A DNA stretch of 64,000 nt, taken from the NCBI RefSeq assembly GCF_026210795.1, contig NC_089453.1:746501-810500 (forward strand), read 5' to 3'. The notes under the pieces were generated by a model that was given only the letters and a program-made list of their open reading frames with translations, was not told the origin of the DNA and made no database searches. The translations under genes were made by a program, and so were the position numbers. This DNA is from Rhizophagus irregularis. Its lineage: Eukaryota > Glomeromycota > Glomeromycetes > Glomerales > Glomeraceae. Within the stretch, counting starts at the first letter, position 1; every line of letters starts with the position of its first letter. Of this stretch, positions 1 to 18,540 are shown piece by piece.

Positions 1-8305
<8,305 letters not shown>

Positions 8306-9230
8306 GAGTATATATAATATTATATATATATATATATATATATTTTTATTTTTTTTTCTTTTGAAAATTTTTTGTGAATCAAAAAATTTTCTTGTACAGT
8401 AACTATTTTTAAATTTATAAAGTATATAGTTTAATAGGTTAATTTAGGGTTTATGGCTTATATATATAACATATATGAAAATATATGACAATTTTCCTTT
8501 TTTTTTTTATGTTTCGTTTTTTGTATTTTTTTTTCTTTTCTTTTCTTCACTTTGAATATACGTTTTCATCGTGAGGAAGAACATCGTGCCTAGGTCACGG
8601 TGTTTTTTTTTTCATCTTTTATTTTTCTGATTTTCTTTTAAAAATCAATCTCTGGCATTAAAAATTTCAAATAACTGGCAAATCTGAATTTTTTTATACA
8701 CTTACAATTTACTTTACTTTACACAATTATATATTATATTATATTTCTTTGCACACTATTTTGTTTGATCTATTTCTCTATTCTATTCTATTCAATGATA
8801 TTATATAAATTTCGTTTAAAACCTTTTTTTAATTGGGTTTTTTTTTTCGATCAGCACCCCCTTATTCGTTTTTTTTTATATTGCATTTTTTTATTATTAT
8901 TATTACTTTTACTTTATTATACTAGTTTTATTATATTTTCGATTTTTATTTTATTTACAAGCTGAGAAAAAAAACCTTATTATTCCTTTTATTATACTTG
9001 TAATAATTTGTGAATGATGATGGACGAAGTTGTTTATTAAAAAAAAAAAAATCCAAGATTTTACGAACAAGAAAGGAAGGAAGGAATAAAAGATTATATC
9101 CCTCCGTTTCTTTTTTGTTCATTAATTTTTCTAATCATTAATAATTTACATTGAACCGTTTTTTTTTTTTTTTATACAAAGTGTTTTATTATATACGTTT
9201 TTAATGTTAATAATATATATGAAATAAAAA
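8306..9230. other. 3' flank of the forkhead gene, AT-rich, no gene
   Basis: An AT dinucleotide run follows the stop codon (about 8325-8342), then T-rich sequence that probably includes the 3' UTR. Nothing else can be supported. Confidence 0.6.
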
Positions 9231-9264
9231 AAATAAAATGTAAAAAGTTTTAAACAATTTAAGT

Positions 9265-9430
9265 ATGAAATGAAAAGTATGATTAAGTATTGAAGTATGA
9301 TAGTATGTTTGGAGTATGTTTGGAGTAAGAGTATGTTAGAGTACGTTTGAGTATGACTTTGAGTATGTTTGAGTTATGACTTGAGTACGTTAGAGTATAT
9401 GATTGAGTCCGAGTTTTGAGTATGTTTTAC
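9265..9430. repeat. GAGTATGTTT minisatellite, degenerate
   Basis: Imperfect tandem copies of a roughly 10-13 bp unit of the form gagtatgttt or gagtatgac. It leads directly into the ACGT-rich arrays downstream. Confidence 0.6.
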
Positions 9431-9486
9431 TTTGGCGATGTCAGTTTGTGATATGATATGTGATGGAGGGATGGATAAGTTTCTTG

Positions 9487-9890
9487 GAGTTTTTTTTACG
9501 TTTCCAATAGTTTTTTAATAGTTTTTACGTTTTTTACGTTTTTTACGTTTCCATTGAGTTTCTTACGTTTCTTACGTTTCTTTCGTTTTTTACGTTTTTT
9601 TACGTTTCCATTGAGTTTCTTACGTTTCTTACGTTTCTTTCGTTTCTTACGTTTTTTACGTTTCCATTGAGTTTCTTACGTTTTTTACGTTTCCATCGAG
9701 TTTCTTACGTTTCTTACGTTTTTTACGTTTCCATCGAGTTTCTTACGTTTTTTACGTTTCCATTGAGTTTCTTACGTTTCCAATGGTTTTTTACGTTTCT
9801 TACTTTCCATTGAGTTACGTTTTTACGTTTCCGGTTTTACGTTTCCATTAAGTTTTTTACGTTCCACTAAGTTTCTTACGTTTCCAATAG
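9487..9890. repeat. ACGTTTC(T) minisatellite (T-rich strand)
   Basis: About 400 bp built from ttacgttt, tttcttacg and tttccattgag modules in variable order. The longer period 'tttccattgagtttcttacg' recurs at least five times. No coding sense. Confidence 0.85.
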
Positions 9891-9937
9891 TTAACAATCA
9901 ATCGTTAATTCAATCTTTGATTAACAGACGTGGTACG

Positions 9938-10235
9938 GAACAATGAAACGTGAAGAAAAATATAACGTGAAGAAAAACGTAACGTAACGTGAAGAAAAAT
10001 ATAACGTAACGTGAAGAAAAATATAACGTAACGTGAAGAAAAATATAACGTAACGTGAAGAAAAATATAACGTAACGTGAAGAAAAAATATAACGTGAAG
10101 AAAAACGTAACGTAACGTGAAGAAAAAATATAACGTGAAGAAAAACGTAACGTAACGTGAAGAAAATATAACGTAACGTGAAGAAAAACGAAAAACGTAA
10201 CGTAAAGGAAAACGTAACACGTAACGTGAAGTAAA
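9938..10235. repeat. AACGTAACGTGAAGAAAAAT tandem array (A-rich strand)
   Basis: About 300 bp of units of 20-22 bp combining aacgtaacgt with gaagaaaaa(tat). It sits 48 bp after the T-rich ACGT array and is roughly its complement in composition. Long open frames read on the minus strand are repeat artefacts. Confidence 0.85.
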
Positions 10236-10800
10236 GAAAAAATATAAATATAAATATAAATAAATAAATAAATATAAATAAATAAATATATACAGTATAT
10301 ATATATTGCAACGAAACTATCAATTTTAATATCAAAAAACTAAATTTCAATTAAATATCAAAAACTAAATTTCGAATTTCGATTAAATATCAAAAACTAA
10401 ATTTCAATTAAATAAAAATCTAAAAAGACGCGAAAACGAAAAAAGAAAGAAAAGGAAAACACGATCTATTTTTAGATATCTGACGTCTCACCAGTCGATC
10501 ATAGATTTACCATGCACATTTCTTTGACTCACTATTTTTAATCTCACCCTTTCTTTTCTCACACTCCCCTTAGGATTTGCAGGGTTAGGTTACTAGGTCA
10601 CTCTTTTTTTTTTGTCGCCAAAAGATTAACAATTAATAATTGTAGTTTCAAATTTGGAAATAATATTTTATCTAATATTATCTAATATTATTCTTGATAC
10701 TTTTACTTTACGATAATAATCACCAAAAATCAATCAATCAAAAGTTGTAAAAAGTAAAGATTAACTTTTTTTTTTATTCTTAAAAGTATAAATTATTTGA
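10236..10800. other. Gene-free interval
   Basis: Short aaata units (10235-10300) and a twice-repeated 'atcaaaaactaaatttc' motif (10330-10410). Nothing else is supported. Confidence 0.5.
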
Positions 10801-10809
10801 TAGTTAAAA

Positions 10810-11058
10810 ATGGTTTCTTTCAATATCAATTACGCCCAATCAATTAATCCTTTAGATTTTTGTGTTACGAAACGGATGGGTCATGGGATTGATTTTTATG
10901 TTCTTTGTCAATTAAATGATCAAACCGAATGGGATATCCGCTGGGATATCCGCTCCTGGATAAGAAAAAAAAACGGATCATTTACGAATTATACGATGAA
11001 AATCCGTAAGTTATCCAATAAATTTCGGCGATTCCCGTTCATTTATTGTCATAACTGA
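10810..11058 (+). CDS. Small hypothetical ORF, 82 aa
   Basis: The frame starts at ATG 10810 and contains mixed, non-repetitive residues, including a directly repeated WDIR (EWDIRWDIRSW) and a basic C-terminus. I do not recognise it. There is no signal peptide or membrane segment. In its favour are a composition less AT-biased than the flanks and an A-rich leader. Against it are its short length and the absence of a domain. It may be a relic of a larger gene. Confidence 0.3.
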   Translation: MVSFNINYAQSINPLDFCVTKRMGHGIDFYVLCQLNDQTEWDIRWDIRSWIRKKNGSFTNYTMKIRKLSNKFRRFPFIYCHN

Positions 11059-14000
11059 GTCAAGTAATTATTAAAAAAGAGTAATAAATATAATACCTGA
11101 TTAGAGAGGATAATTCCAAATAAAGTTTTCAATGTAATGTTTTTTTTTATGTACGTTATGTAATTAAATGAAGTAATGAGTTTCTTGATAACGCATCTTA
11201 AAAATCTTGTTTTTTCTTTACACAAAGTTATCTTTAATCAATAAAAAGCCATCGATCATCTTTATATTTTAAGTCTGTCTATTTAGTCTATTTAAGTCTA
11301 TCTATTTATTTTTATTATCCTTTATTTATTTATTTATTTATTTTATTTATTTATTTTATTTTATTTATTTTTTTTTTATTTATTTATTTTTTTTTAATAA
11401 AGAAAAAAAAGAAAAGGGGCAATTAAAATAAATGATCGAAAAAAATTATTTCATCATTCTTTTTTCTTAAAAAAAAAAAATATTTTATCATTTTATCATT
11501 TGATTATTTTGATTATTTTGATTATTTTCATTATTTTAAAATTATTTTTATTATTTTAAATTATTTTAAATTATTTTTAAAATTGGTTAAAAAAAAAAAT
11601 CAACTATTACTTTTTTTTATTTATACGAGATATTAACTGTTAATATAATATATAAAGTTTGGTGTGTACAGTATTTGGCGTTTTATCTAAGAGGTATTGG
11701 ACGACAAGTTATTTTGCTTTCTATGCAATGTAATTTTTCGGAACTTGTTTATTTATCGGCAGTTAGCATCAATCATTATTCTCGGGTTTATAACGGAAAG
11801 ATAATTTTTAATAATGTATTTAAAAAAAAAAATCACGCCTCAAAAAAAAAAAAAAAAATTTAATTAATTCATTTTTGGATTTTAATCTGGAAAAAAAAAG
11901 GAAGAAAAAAAAAAAAATTTTTTTTTTTTAATGATTTTCGAAAATGAATATTTTTTTTTTCTAAATAATTTAACTTTTTCAAGGAAAAAAAAAATGTTTT
12001 TTTCTTCTTTAAACTCTTTAAACTCTTTAAACGATCAAATAATTGAAATTTAATAAAAAATTTCAAAAAAAAATTCAAAATTTTTGAAGTATAAAAATTT
12101 ATAAATAAAAAATTTTTTTTTTCCCAATTTTTTTTTCCCAATTTTTTTTTTCCAAAAAAACCTTTGTATTGAAAAAAGGTTTTTGTGATAGAAGATCATC
12201 AATTTAATAAACATGTAAATATTGTAAATATGTAAATAAATTTTTTTATTATTATTATCCATATTTATTTTTTCCCTTTTTTTCCCCTTTCCATTTTTTT
12301 TCCTTTTCTCTCCATATTTTTTTTTTTTTTTTTTTTTTAAAGTTTTTCTATTTATTGTTCGGTGTTACCAAAGAAATAGGTGAGACGAACTGTCCATAAT
12401 GATAATAACGAATTTGGTTTAATCAAATAAAAATTTGGTAACTCTTTTTTATAAAATGTGTAACTTTTTCAAACTTTTTTCAGTTATTATAAGTGTGTCA
12501 CGATCTTGTCACTCTTTCCAGCTTAAGATTCCGTTACGCCGAGATACCAGTTGATACCATTTAAATATAATTTTTTCTTTTTTTCGAAGACATTAAAGTT
12601 TCTTCAGCTTTTTGTTTACAAAAAAAAAAGTTTTTAAAATAAAAAATAAAATAAAAATAAAAACATTTAAAAATTTTTTTTAACGAATGAAAGTCATATT
12701 ATTTTTATTATTATTATTATTTTTTTTTTCTTTGTTTGTTTCAAGTTTTTTTTTTCTTTATTTTTACAGTTTTACAATTTTACAGTTATACAATTCTACA
12801 GTACAATTCTACAGTTCTACAATTCTACAGTACAATTCTATCAAATTCTATAGTTCTACAGTAGTTCTACAATTCTACAGTTCTAACATTTTCTATAATT
12901 TTTTACAATTAAAAGAGATCTTTTTTTTTAAAAAAAAAAACTTCAGCCAAAAATTTACGCCAAATAAAAAAAAATCTTAAAACGAAAAACGAAACCCCCA
13001 ACAAATGGTCCAACTAAAGTTTCAATTCATTATAAATTAGGAAATACTTACTTTTTTTGATATCGTAAATGATATATATCAAACAGGAGGAGTTAATTAG
13101 AGTTAAAAGAAATAGAGAAACAGAGAATATAAACAACACATAACAGTACGTAACAGTACGTAACAGTCGTAAACACTCATAAACATTCATAAACATTCGT
13201 AAACAGTCTTAACAACAAAAACAACAAAAACAACAACAATAACAACAACAACAACAACATCAAACAATTATAATAATAATAATAATTTGAACCAGATTTA
13301 TTCCCATTATTAAAATATTACTAATCGTTTTCTTATCATAAAATTTGAATGAAAAATTGTTGCCACATAAATTTGAATGAAATCTCATATAATCAATCAT
13401 ATTAATCACATTAATCATATATTACGTATTGTCATCTATTGGTTTATAGGTTGTTTGTTTATGATAAAGTTTATTGGTGTTTCGTAAAAAAAATAAGGGG
13501 GGGGGTAAAAAAGGCTTAAAGAAGAACAATTGGTTTTTTTTTTATTTTTTTTTTGAAAGGAGAAGAAACAAAAATATAAAAAATTTCGGAAAAACTCATT
13601 GTGTAATGATAAACATTAAATATTAAACATTAGTACAAAATATATAAAGTATTCTTATTAAATACCAATGAGACTTATTTCGAGAGCGTGTATTCCACCT
13701 TTGGTTGTTTTTAAAAATAGTAAAAGTAAAAAAGAATCGTTGTTAACTTAATTATAACGATATATTGTAACCTAAATTAGGTTAATTACAACCTTTAATA
13801 TTATTATTATACATGACAATACAAAAAGTGAAATTTTTTTACTCCATGAAATGCACAACATTGTTTCACTTAAAAACCAATTAATTTAATGTACGTATTG
13901 TACTTTAAAAAATTCTTGCATTATCAAACGAATGCACAGACTTTTCAAATAGATATCTTTTTTTAATGAAGTTTAGATCTGAAAAATATTCCAACTTAAA

Positions 14001-14795
14001 ATTTTTTTAAGGGGGATAATGTAACCTCTGTAACCGCTCGGAGAATGTTGGAACAAAGAAATTTTTATTAATCATTGATGATAAGTAAAAAAAATGCATC
14101 ATAATCTTGATTTATTCTTGTTATGTATACTTTGTATTATAAAAACTGGTTTTTACTTGTTTATTGCATACCCATTAAACTTGGTCATACCTTTTTGCTT
14201 TCAGCCTACTGATTTTTTTGGCGGGAATTTCCGTGTTTATTCCGTGTAACATTCATGTTCTTTTTTATCCTTGGTAAAAAAAAAATCCTTTCTCTATATC
14301 ACGTGTTACGTGTGAAGTTTTTAATAATCGCGAATACCCCCCCGGCTATAATTTATCCCACGGAGATTAACAATCATGTAAATCCAGAATAAAACAAGAT
14401 ATTCGTCGGGCAGCTGTCAAAATTATATATATTTATATATTTTATATATACTTCATATATGATATTTTTATATTCCACAAATTTAAAAAAAGTTTAAGGG
14501 ATTTACTAATTTAATTAAATAAAAATTTTTAAAAACAAAATAACCATTTGTAGTATTAAAATCCGATGAAAACTTTTTTTTTTTTATTATTATTACTTGT
14601 TTGCTTATTTATATAAAAAAAGAGGAAATTTTTCGAAGGATCTGCATCGACATTTGCGACATTATGGGATGATCAAATAAATAAACCATCAAACGATGTT
14701 TTTGAACCCTATTATTTACTGAAACATATATATGGTTGATCATCAAAAAGAATTTTCATTCATTGTTATCTACTTTTCGTATTATAAGGGGTGAT
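11059..14795. other. AT-rich gene-free region with simple repeats
   Basis: TTTA-type runs lie at 11310-11395, ATTATTTT units at 11490-11585, mirror-like poly-A/poly-T blocks at 11825-12140, a CTACAGTTCTACAATT minisatellite at about 12775-12895, CAGTACGTAA and ATAAACATTC units at 13140-13200, and AAC triplets at 13205-13262. Open frames here are homopolymer-driven. No gene seen. Confidence 0.6.
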
Positions 14796-14935
14796 TATAT
14801 GATTATATGATTATATGTGTTTATATGATTATATGGTTATACGATATTATATGATTATATACGATTATATGGTTATATGATTATATGATACCACATGGAT
14901 TATACTGTATATGATTATATGATTATATGATTACA
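14796..14935. repeat. GATTATAT microsatellite
   Basis: Roughly fifteen imperfect copies of the 8-9 bp unit atgattat, with scattered G and C substitutions. Confidence 0.85.
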
Positions 14936-15349
14936 TGTCCTTTTTTTGGTGATTATGTTACAAATTTGGATCGAAAAATAAATATTTTATATAGGAATTT
15001 TACGAATATTTCTTACCAAGTTTAGAACTTGAAAAAAGGGGGGGAGGGATGAAATATGAAATTTTATTGTTTATTATCCTATTATCCTATCTACTATTTA
15101 TTATTTATTTATTTATTTTAAGAACCCGGTGAATTTTATTTATTATATTTTCCGTAATATTGAAATGAGAAACCGGTTTTTTTCTTTCATTAAAACAGGT
15201 TTTATTATTTATCAATAGTAAATTTTTGGTTAAAAAGAAATTTTTATAATAATCAAATAATATCATTATTGATTTATTATCCAATTTTTTTGGACTTCGA
15301 GTCTCTATGATGATCTCACATTACCTCACGTGCTATTTTTATTTGCAGA

Positions 15350-15645
15350 ACGAAAATCTTGTGAATGTGTAAATATGTGGAAAAGTGGAATCTTGTGAAT
15401 ATGTGAAATATGTGGAATCTTGTAAATATACAAAATCTTGTGATTATACAAAATCTTGTAAATATACAAAATCTTGTGAATATACAAAATCTTGCGAATA
15501 TGTGGAAAAGTGAATCTTGTGAATATGTGAAATATATGGAATCTTGTAAATATACAAAATCTTGCGAATATACAAAATCTTGCGAATATACAAAATCTTG
15601 TGATTATACAAAATCTTGTAAATATACAAAATCTTGTGAATATGT
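15350..15645. repeat. 18 bp tandem repeat (CTTGTGAATATACAAAAT)
   Basis: About a dozen units of 18 bp, with a diverged block (aatatgtggaaaagtg) that occurs twice, which points to duplication of a composite block. Because 18 is divisible by three the array stays open in frame and spells a YTKSCE-like repeat. I take this as a side effect of the period, not a gene. Confidence 0.8.
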
Positions 15646-15786
15646 GAATAACAAATTTAATAAAAATCTAAAATTATGGTATCCACGTCATTGTATACAG
15701 TAAATTGTATACAGTACACGAGCGAGCGATACGCAATTCTAAGAAATCAAACTTGAACAATTTGAAATACATCTTTTAATACATCG

Positions 15787-15928
15787 TTTATCGCCGTTTT
15801 CAAAATGATGTACGCAGTTAAATTTGAATAAACCGAAAACTGAACGAAATATGGACAAAAAACGGATGAAAACCGGGCGAATATTGGTATTCGAATATAC
15901 GTACACAATTTTGAAAACGGCGATAAAT
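15787..15928. repeat. Imperfect palindrome / small foldback element
   Basis: The left arm beginning tttatcgccgttttcaaaa is matched in inverse by the right arm ending ttttgaaaacggcgataaa. Pairing continues inward with mismatches for about 45 bp, leaving a spacer of about 50 bp. Likely a MITE remnant or a recombination-made palindrome. Confidence 0.75.
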
Positions 15929-16969
15929 ATAACCAATTTTTTATACAAGTACGAATATCAAAGATATTTTGACATGTAGATGGATGGTGTTTGGGAAATT
16001 TCCATTTGAAATTGAGATTTTTCAATAACTTTTTCAGCTAATCCATGTTAGAATAAAATGAGCGATTCTTTGAATTGAAATGCTTCAAGATCCGTTACCA
16101 ATCCGGTTAAGGTAAAAAGAATTGATAAGAGAACAAAGATGAGTAAAGTGATACGACCTTATTGAGTATTTTAGGAGTAAAAGTAAGTTAAAAAATGAAT
16201 TTTTATTTGAATTTACAATTTTTGAATTTTTGGAATTTTTTTTTTGGTCATATATTTTTAAATATCATCGTAAAAATATCATCTATTGATACTAGTATTT
16301 GATAGTAAAAGTAATATATTTAGAATTTTTTTTGAAACTTCGTGTCTTTAGACTTTTTTAGACTTATTATCATGATCTTTTGTGGCTAAATTTTCCATAA
16401 AAGTTATAGAAAGCCGGAATTGTCAAATTTTTAAGTCGGAAATTTTCTGATAATCTATTTATTTTAATCGTATATACTGTATATGTACAGTATTATTATT
16501 TATGAAATCCGTTAAAAAAATTCATTCGAAATAAGTGTATATATATATATATATATTATATTTTGGAAGGTAAAATAGCGTTTAATAATTGTTTGATTTA
16601 TTAATTGACGTTTACAAATTCTGTTGATAATATTGATGATAAATTTTAGCAGCTTAATGTAAATATATCTGCTACCGCAGTAAGGAAGAATTTTGTTATC
16701 GTAAAACAAATTTTTGCGGAATTTATAGATTAAAATATTATTCAAAGTTTATAAACTTATTTTTATCCAAAATTCGATTAAAATTTTAAAATAAAACAAA
16801 ATAAAATCATATTTTATTAGACTCAATCATTTATCATGTATAGTTTTCACAAAATTAAAACATTATTAACTAATCATTTACCAATTTTTAGTACTAATTT
16901 TTTGTCTCACAAATAATTAACCATGAGAATGTTAACCCGTAGACTCATTGAATAAGGGGATTAACGCAG

Positions 16970-17135
16970 TGTTGTACATTGGACATTGTCCGGCGATTTT
17001 TTGTGGACACGGACGTCCGAAAAATCCATGTCCGCGTCCATAGTCCGCGGACTCTCCGGACACAAGCTGTTAACTAGCGGATATGTACCGGACTGTACGG
17101 TCCGGGACTGTCCAATGTCCGTGTCCCATGACAAA
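16970..17135. repeat. GC-rich foldback sequence with reiterated GTCC/GGAC
   Basis: About 165 bp of far higher GC than its surroundings. Outer arms are cattggacattgtccgg and ccgggactgtccaatg; inside there are many short GTCCG/CGGAC inversions, including tccgcgga. A similar open frame can be read on both strands, as expected of a palindrome, so I do not call a gene. Probable MITE. Confidence 0.7.
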
Positions 17136-18540
17136 CACTGGATTACGATTAACGTAACCATAAAATTGACACCATTAACATTTCAGGACTTATGAATAAG
17201 AAATTACACTGACTCTCTCATCATCCCTCTATAAAAAAGTCTATAAAAAAAAAATAAACTAATTAATTAATTAATTCAAAAATTATTTTACATTATCTTA
17301 CCATTCAAATAAAACTGTCGGATCTTTCGTTGCTCTGCGCCGCGCTTCGCATGTTGCGACGACTCTATAATTTGTTGAGCGCGGCTGCTTCATTCTCAAA
17401 ATGAAAGCCATGGTATAATTGGCGGTTGACTTTACTTTTCTTCTTCCAGAACACAGAAAAAACCCAAAGACGAGGCTTAACGACTGGTAGCTTCATAGCG
17501 AATATGGCTACTGCCTACTGGTCACGATTGGATTTGTAACTTGAGACGATGAATCTGAAGTAGTAGTATCCTATAGCATTATTTAGAATTACCTATCTTC
17601 GTGTTCCTAATACATTAAGTTGACGCTGATTTTTTGTAATAATTCTATTTACAATAAACACAGGCGGTTATCCTGCAAAAATTGATAAGAGATATAAAAT
17701 TGCATCCTGTCAAATCAGTAATATTATTTTCTTATTATTTAATGCAGCACTTCGTTTCCAATAATAAATATTTATTTATTTACAGCCGTTTTCATAAGTT
17801 ATGGGACACTCCAACATTTTTGTTCAAAATTATTCGTAAAACTCGCTATATAATTTCTATCTTGTTTTGAATTTTACCGATGTCTCTCTGCATGTGATTT
17901 TGTGTAATAAAATATTTGTTAAAATATACATTTCTAATACAAATCGCGTCTCATATATCAATCTTATAAGCGGAGTAGCAATACCTTGATATTATGCACG
18001 TGTTTAAATCTCATTTTTTATTATAATCTCAGCTATAAAAAAATTATGAGTCATCTCGCAGAAAAAATTTTTTTCAATTTATCACTAAAAATCTAGATCA
18101 TGACGCAATTTTTTTATACTCTGACCATAGCAGACTCCGTGGGAAAAAAATCTTTTGTATGACATAATCTTTTTAATAGCTAACAAATTTATATAAAATA
18201 CCATCCTCTTTCTTATCATTTCCAACGTAGTAATTTCTACTTCGTAGTTTTTTTATCCTTTCCTTTAGTATTTTGTAATTTGAAACTTTTTATCTCGGAA
18301 CGAACAGTAATAAATTTTTTCGTGTTTAAGTTTAAAAAAAAATACAACAAATTTAATTTTCAGTTATAAACAATTTACTTTATTGGTTAAAATTATTTCA
18401 AACACTGTGTGAACAAAAAGTTTCTTTTTCAAAAATTATTTTATATTTGTTATATATATTTTGCTGGTTAAGACCTCTATCACATACTTTGGTGCGGTAT
18501 AGCCTATAGGACTTTGCTCTAAGTAAACTCGTCCTTAGTA
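17136..18540. other. Gene-free interval before the tandem array
   Basis: A GC-richer patch at 17318-17560 has local inversions such as gtagcttcata/tatggctac, but no tRNA fold or protein frame that I can defend. The rest is AT-rich. Confidence 0.45.

Noticed and set aside
9910-10350. Long minus-strand open frames of about 100-146 codons
   Set aside because: They read straight through the 20-22 bp A-rich tandem array and repeat SSRYVIFFFTLRY-like text; the frame is a by-product of the repeat.
11869-12262. Lys/Phe-rich frames on the minus strand
   Set aside because: Pure poly-A/poly-T translation; no coding signal.
15410-15703. Open frame with YTKSCE repeats
   Set aside because: The 18 bp period keeps all frames open; no start context or non-repeat protein around it.
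16961-17195. Overlapping frames on both strands with similar peptides
   Set aside because: Explained by the palindromic GC-rich foldback sequence.
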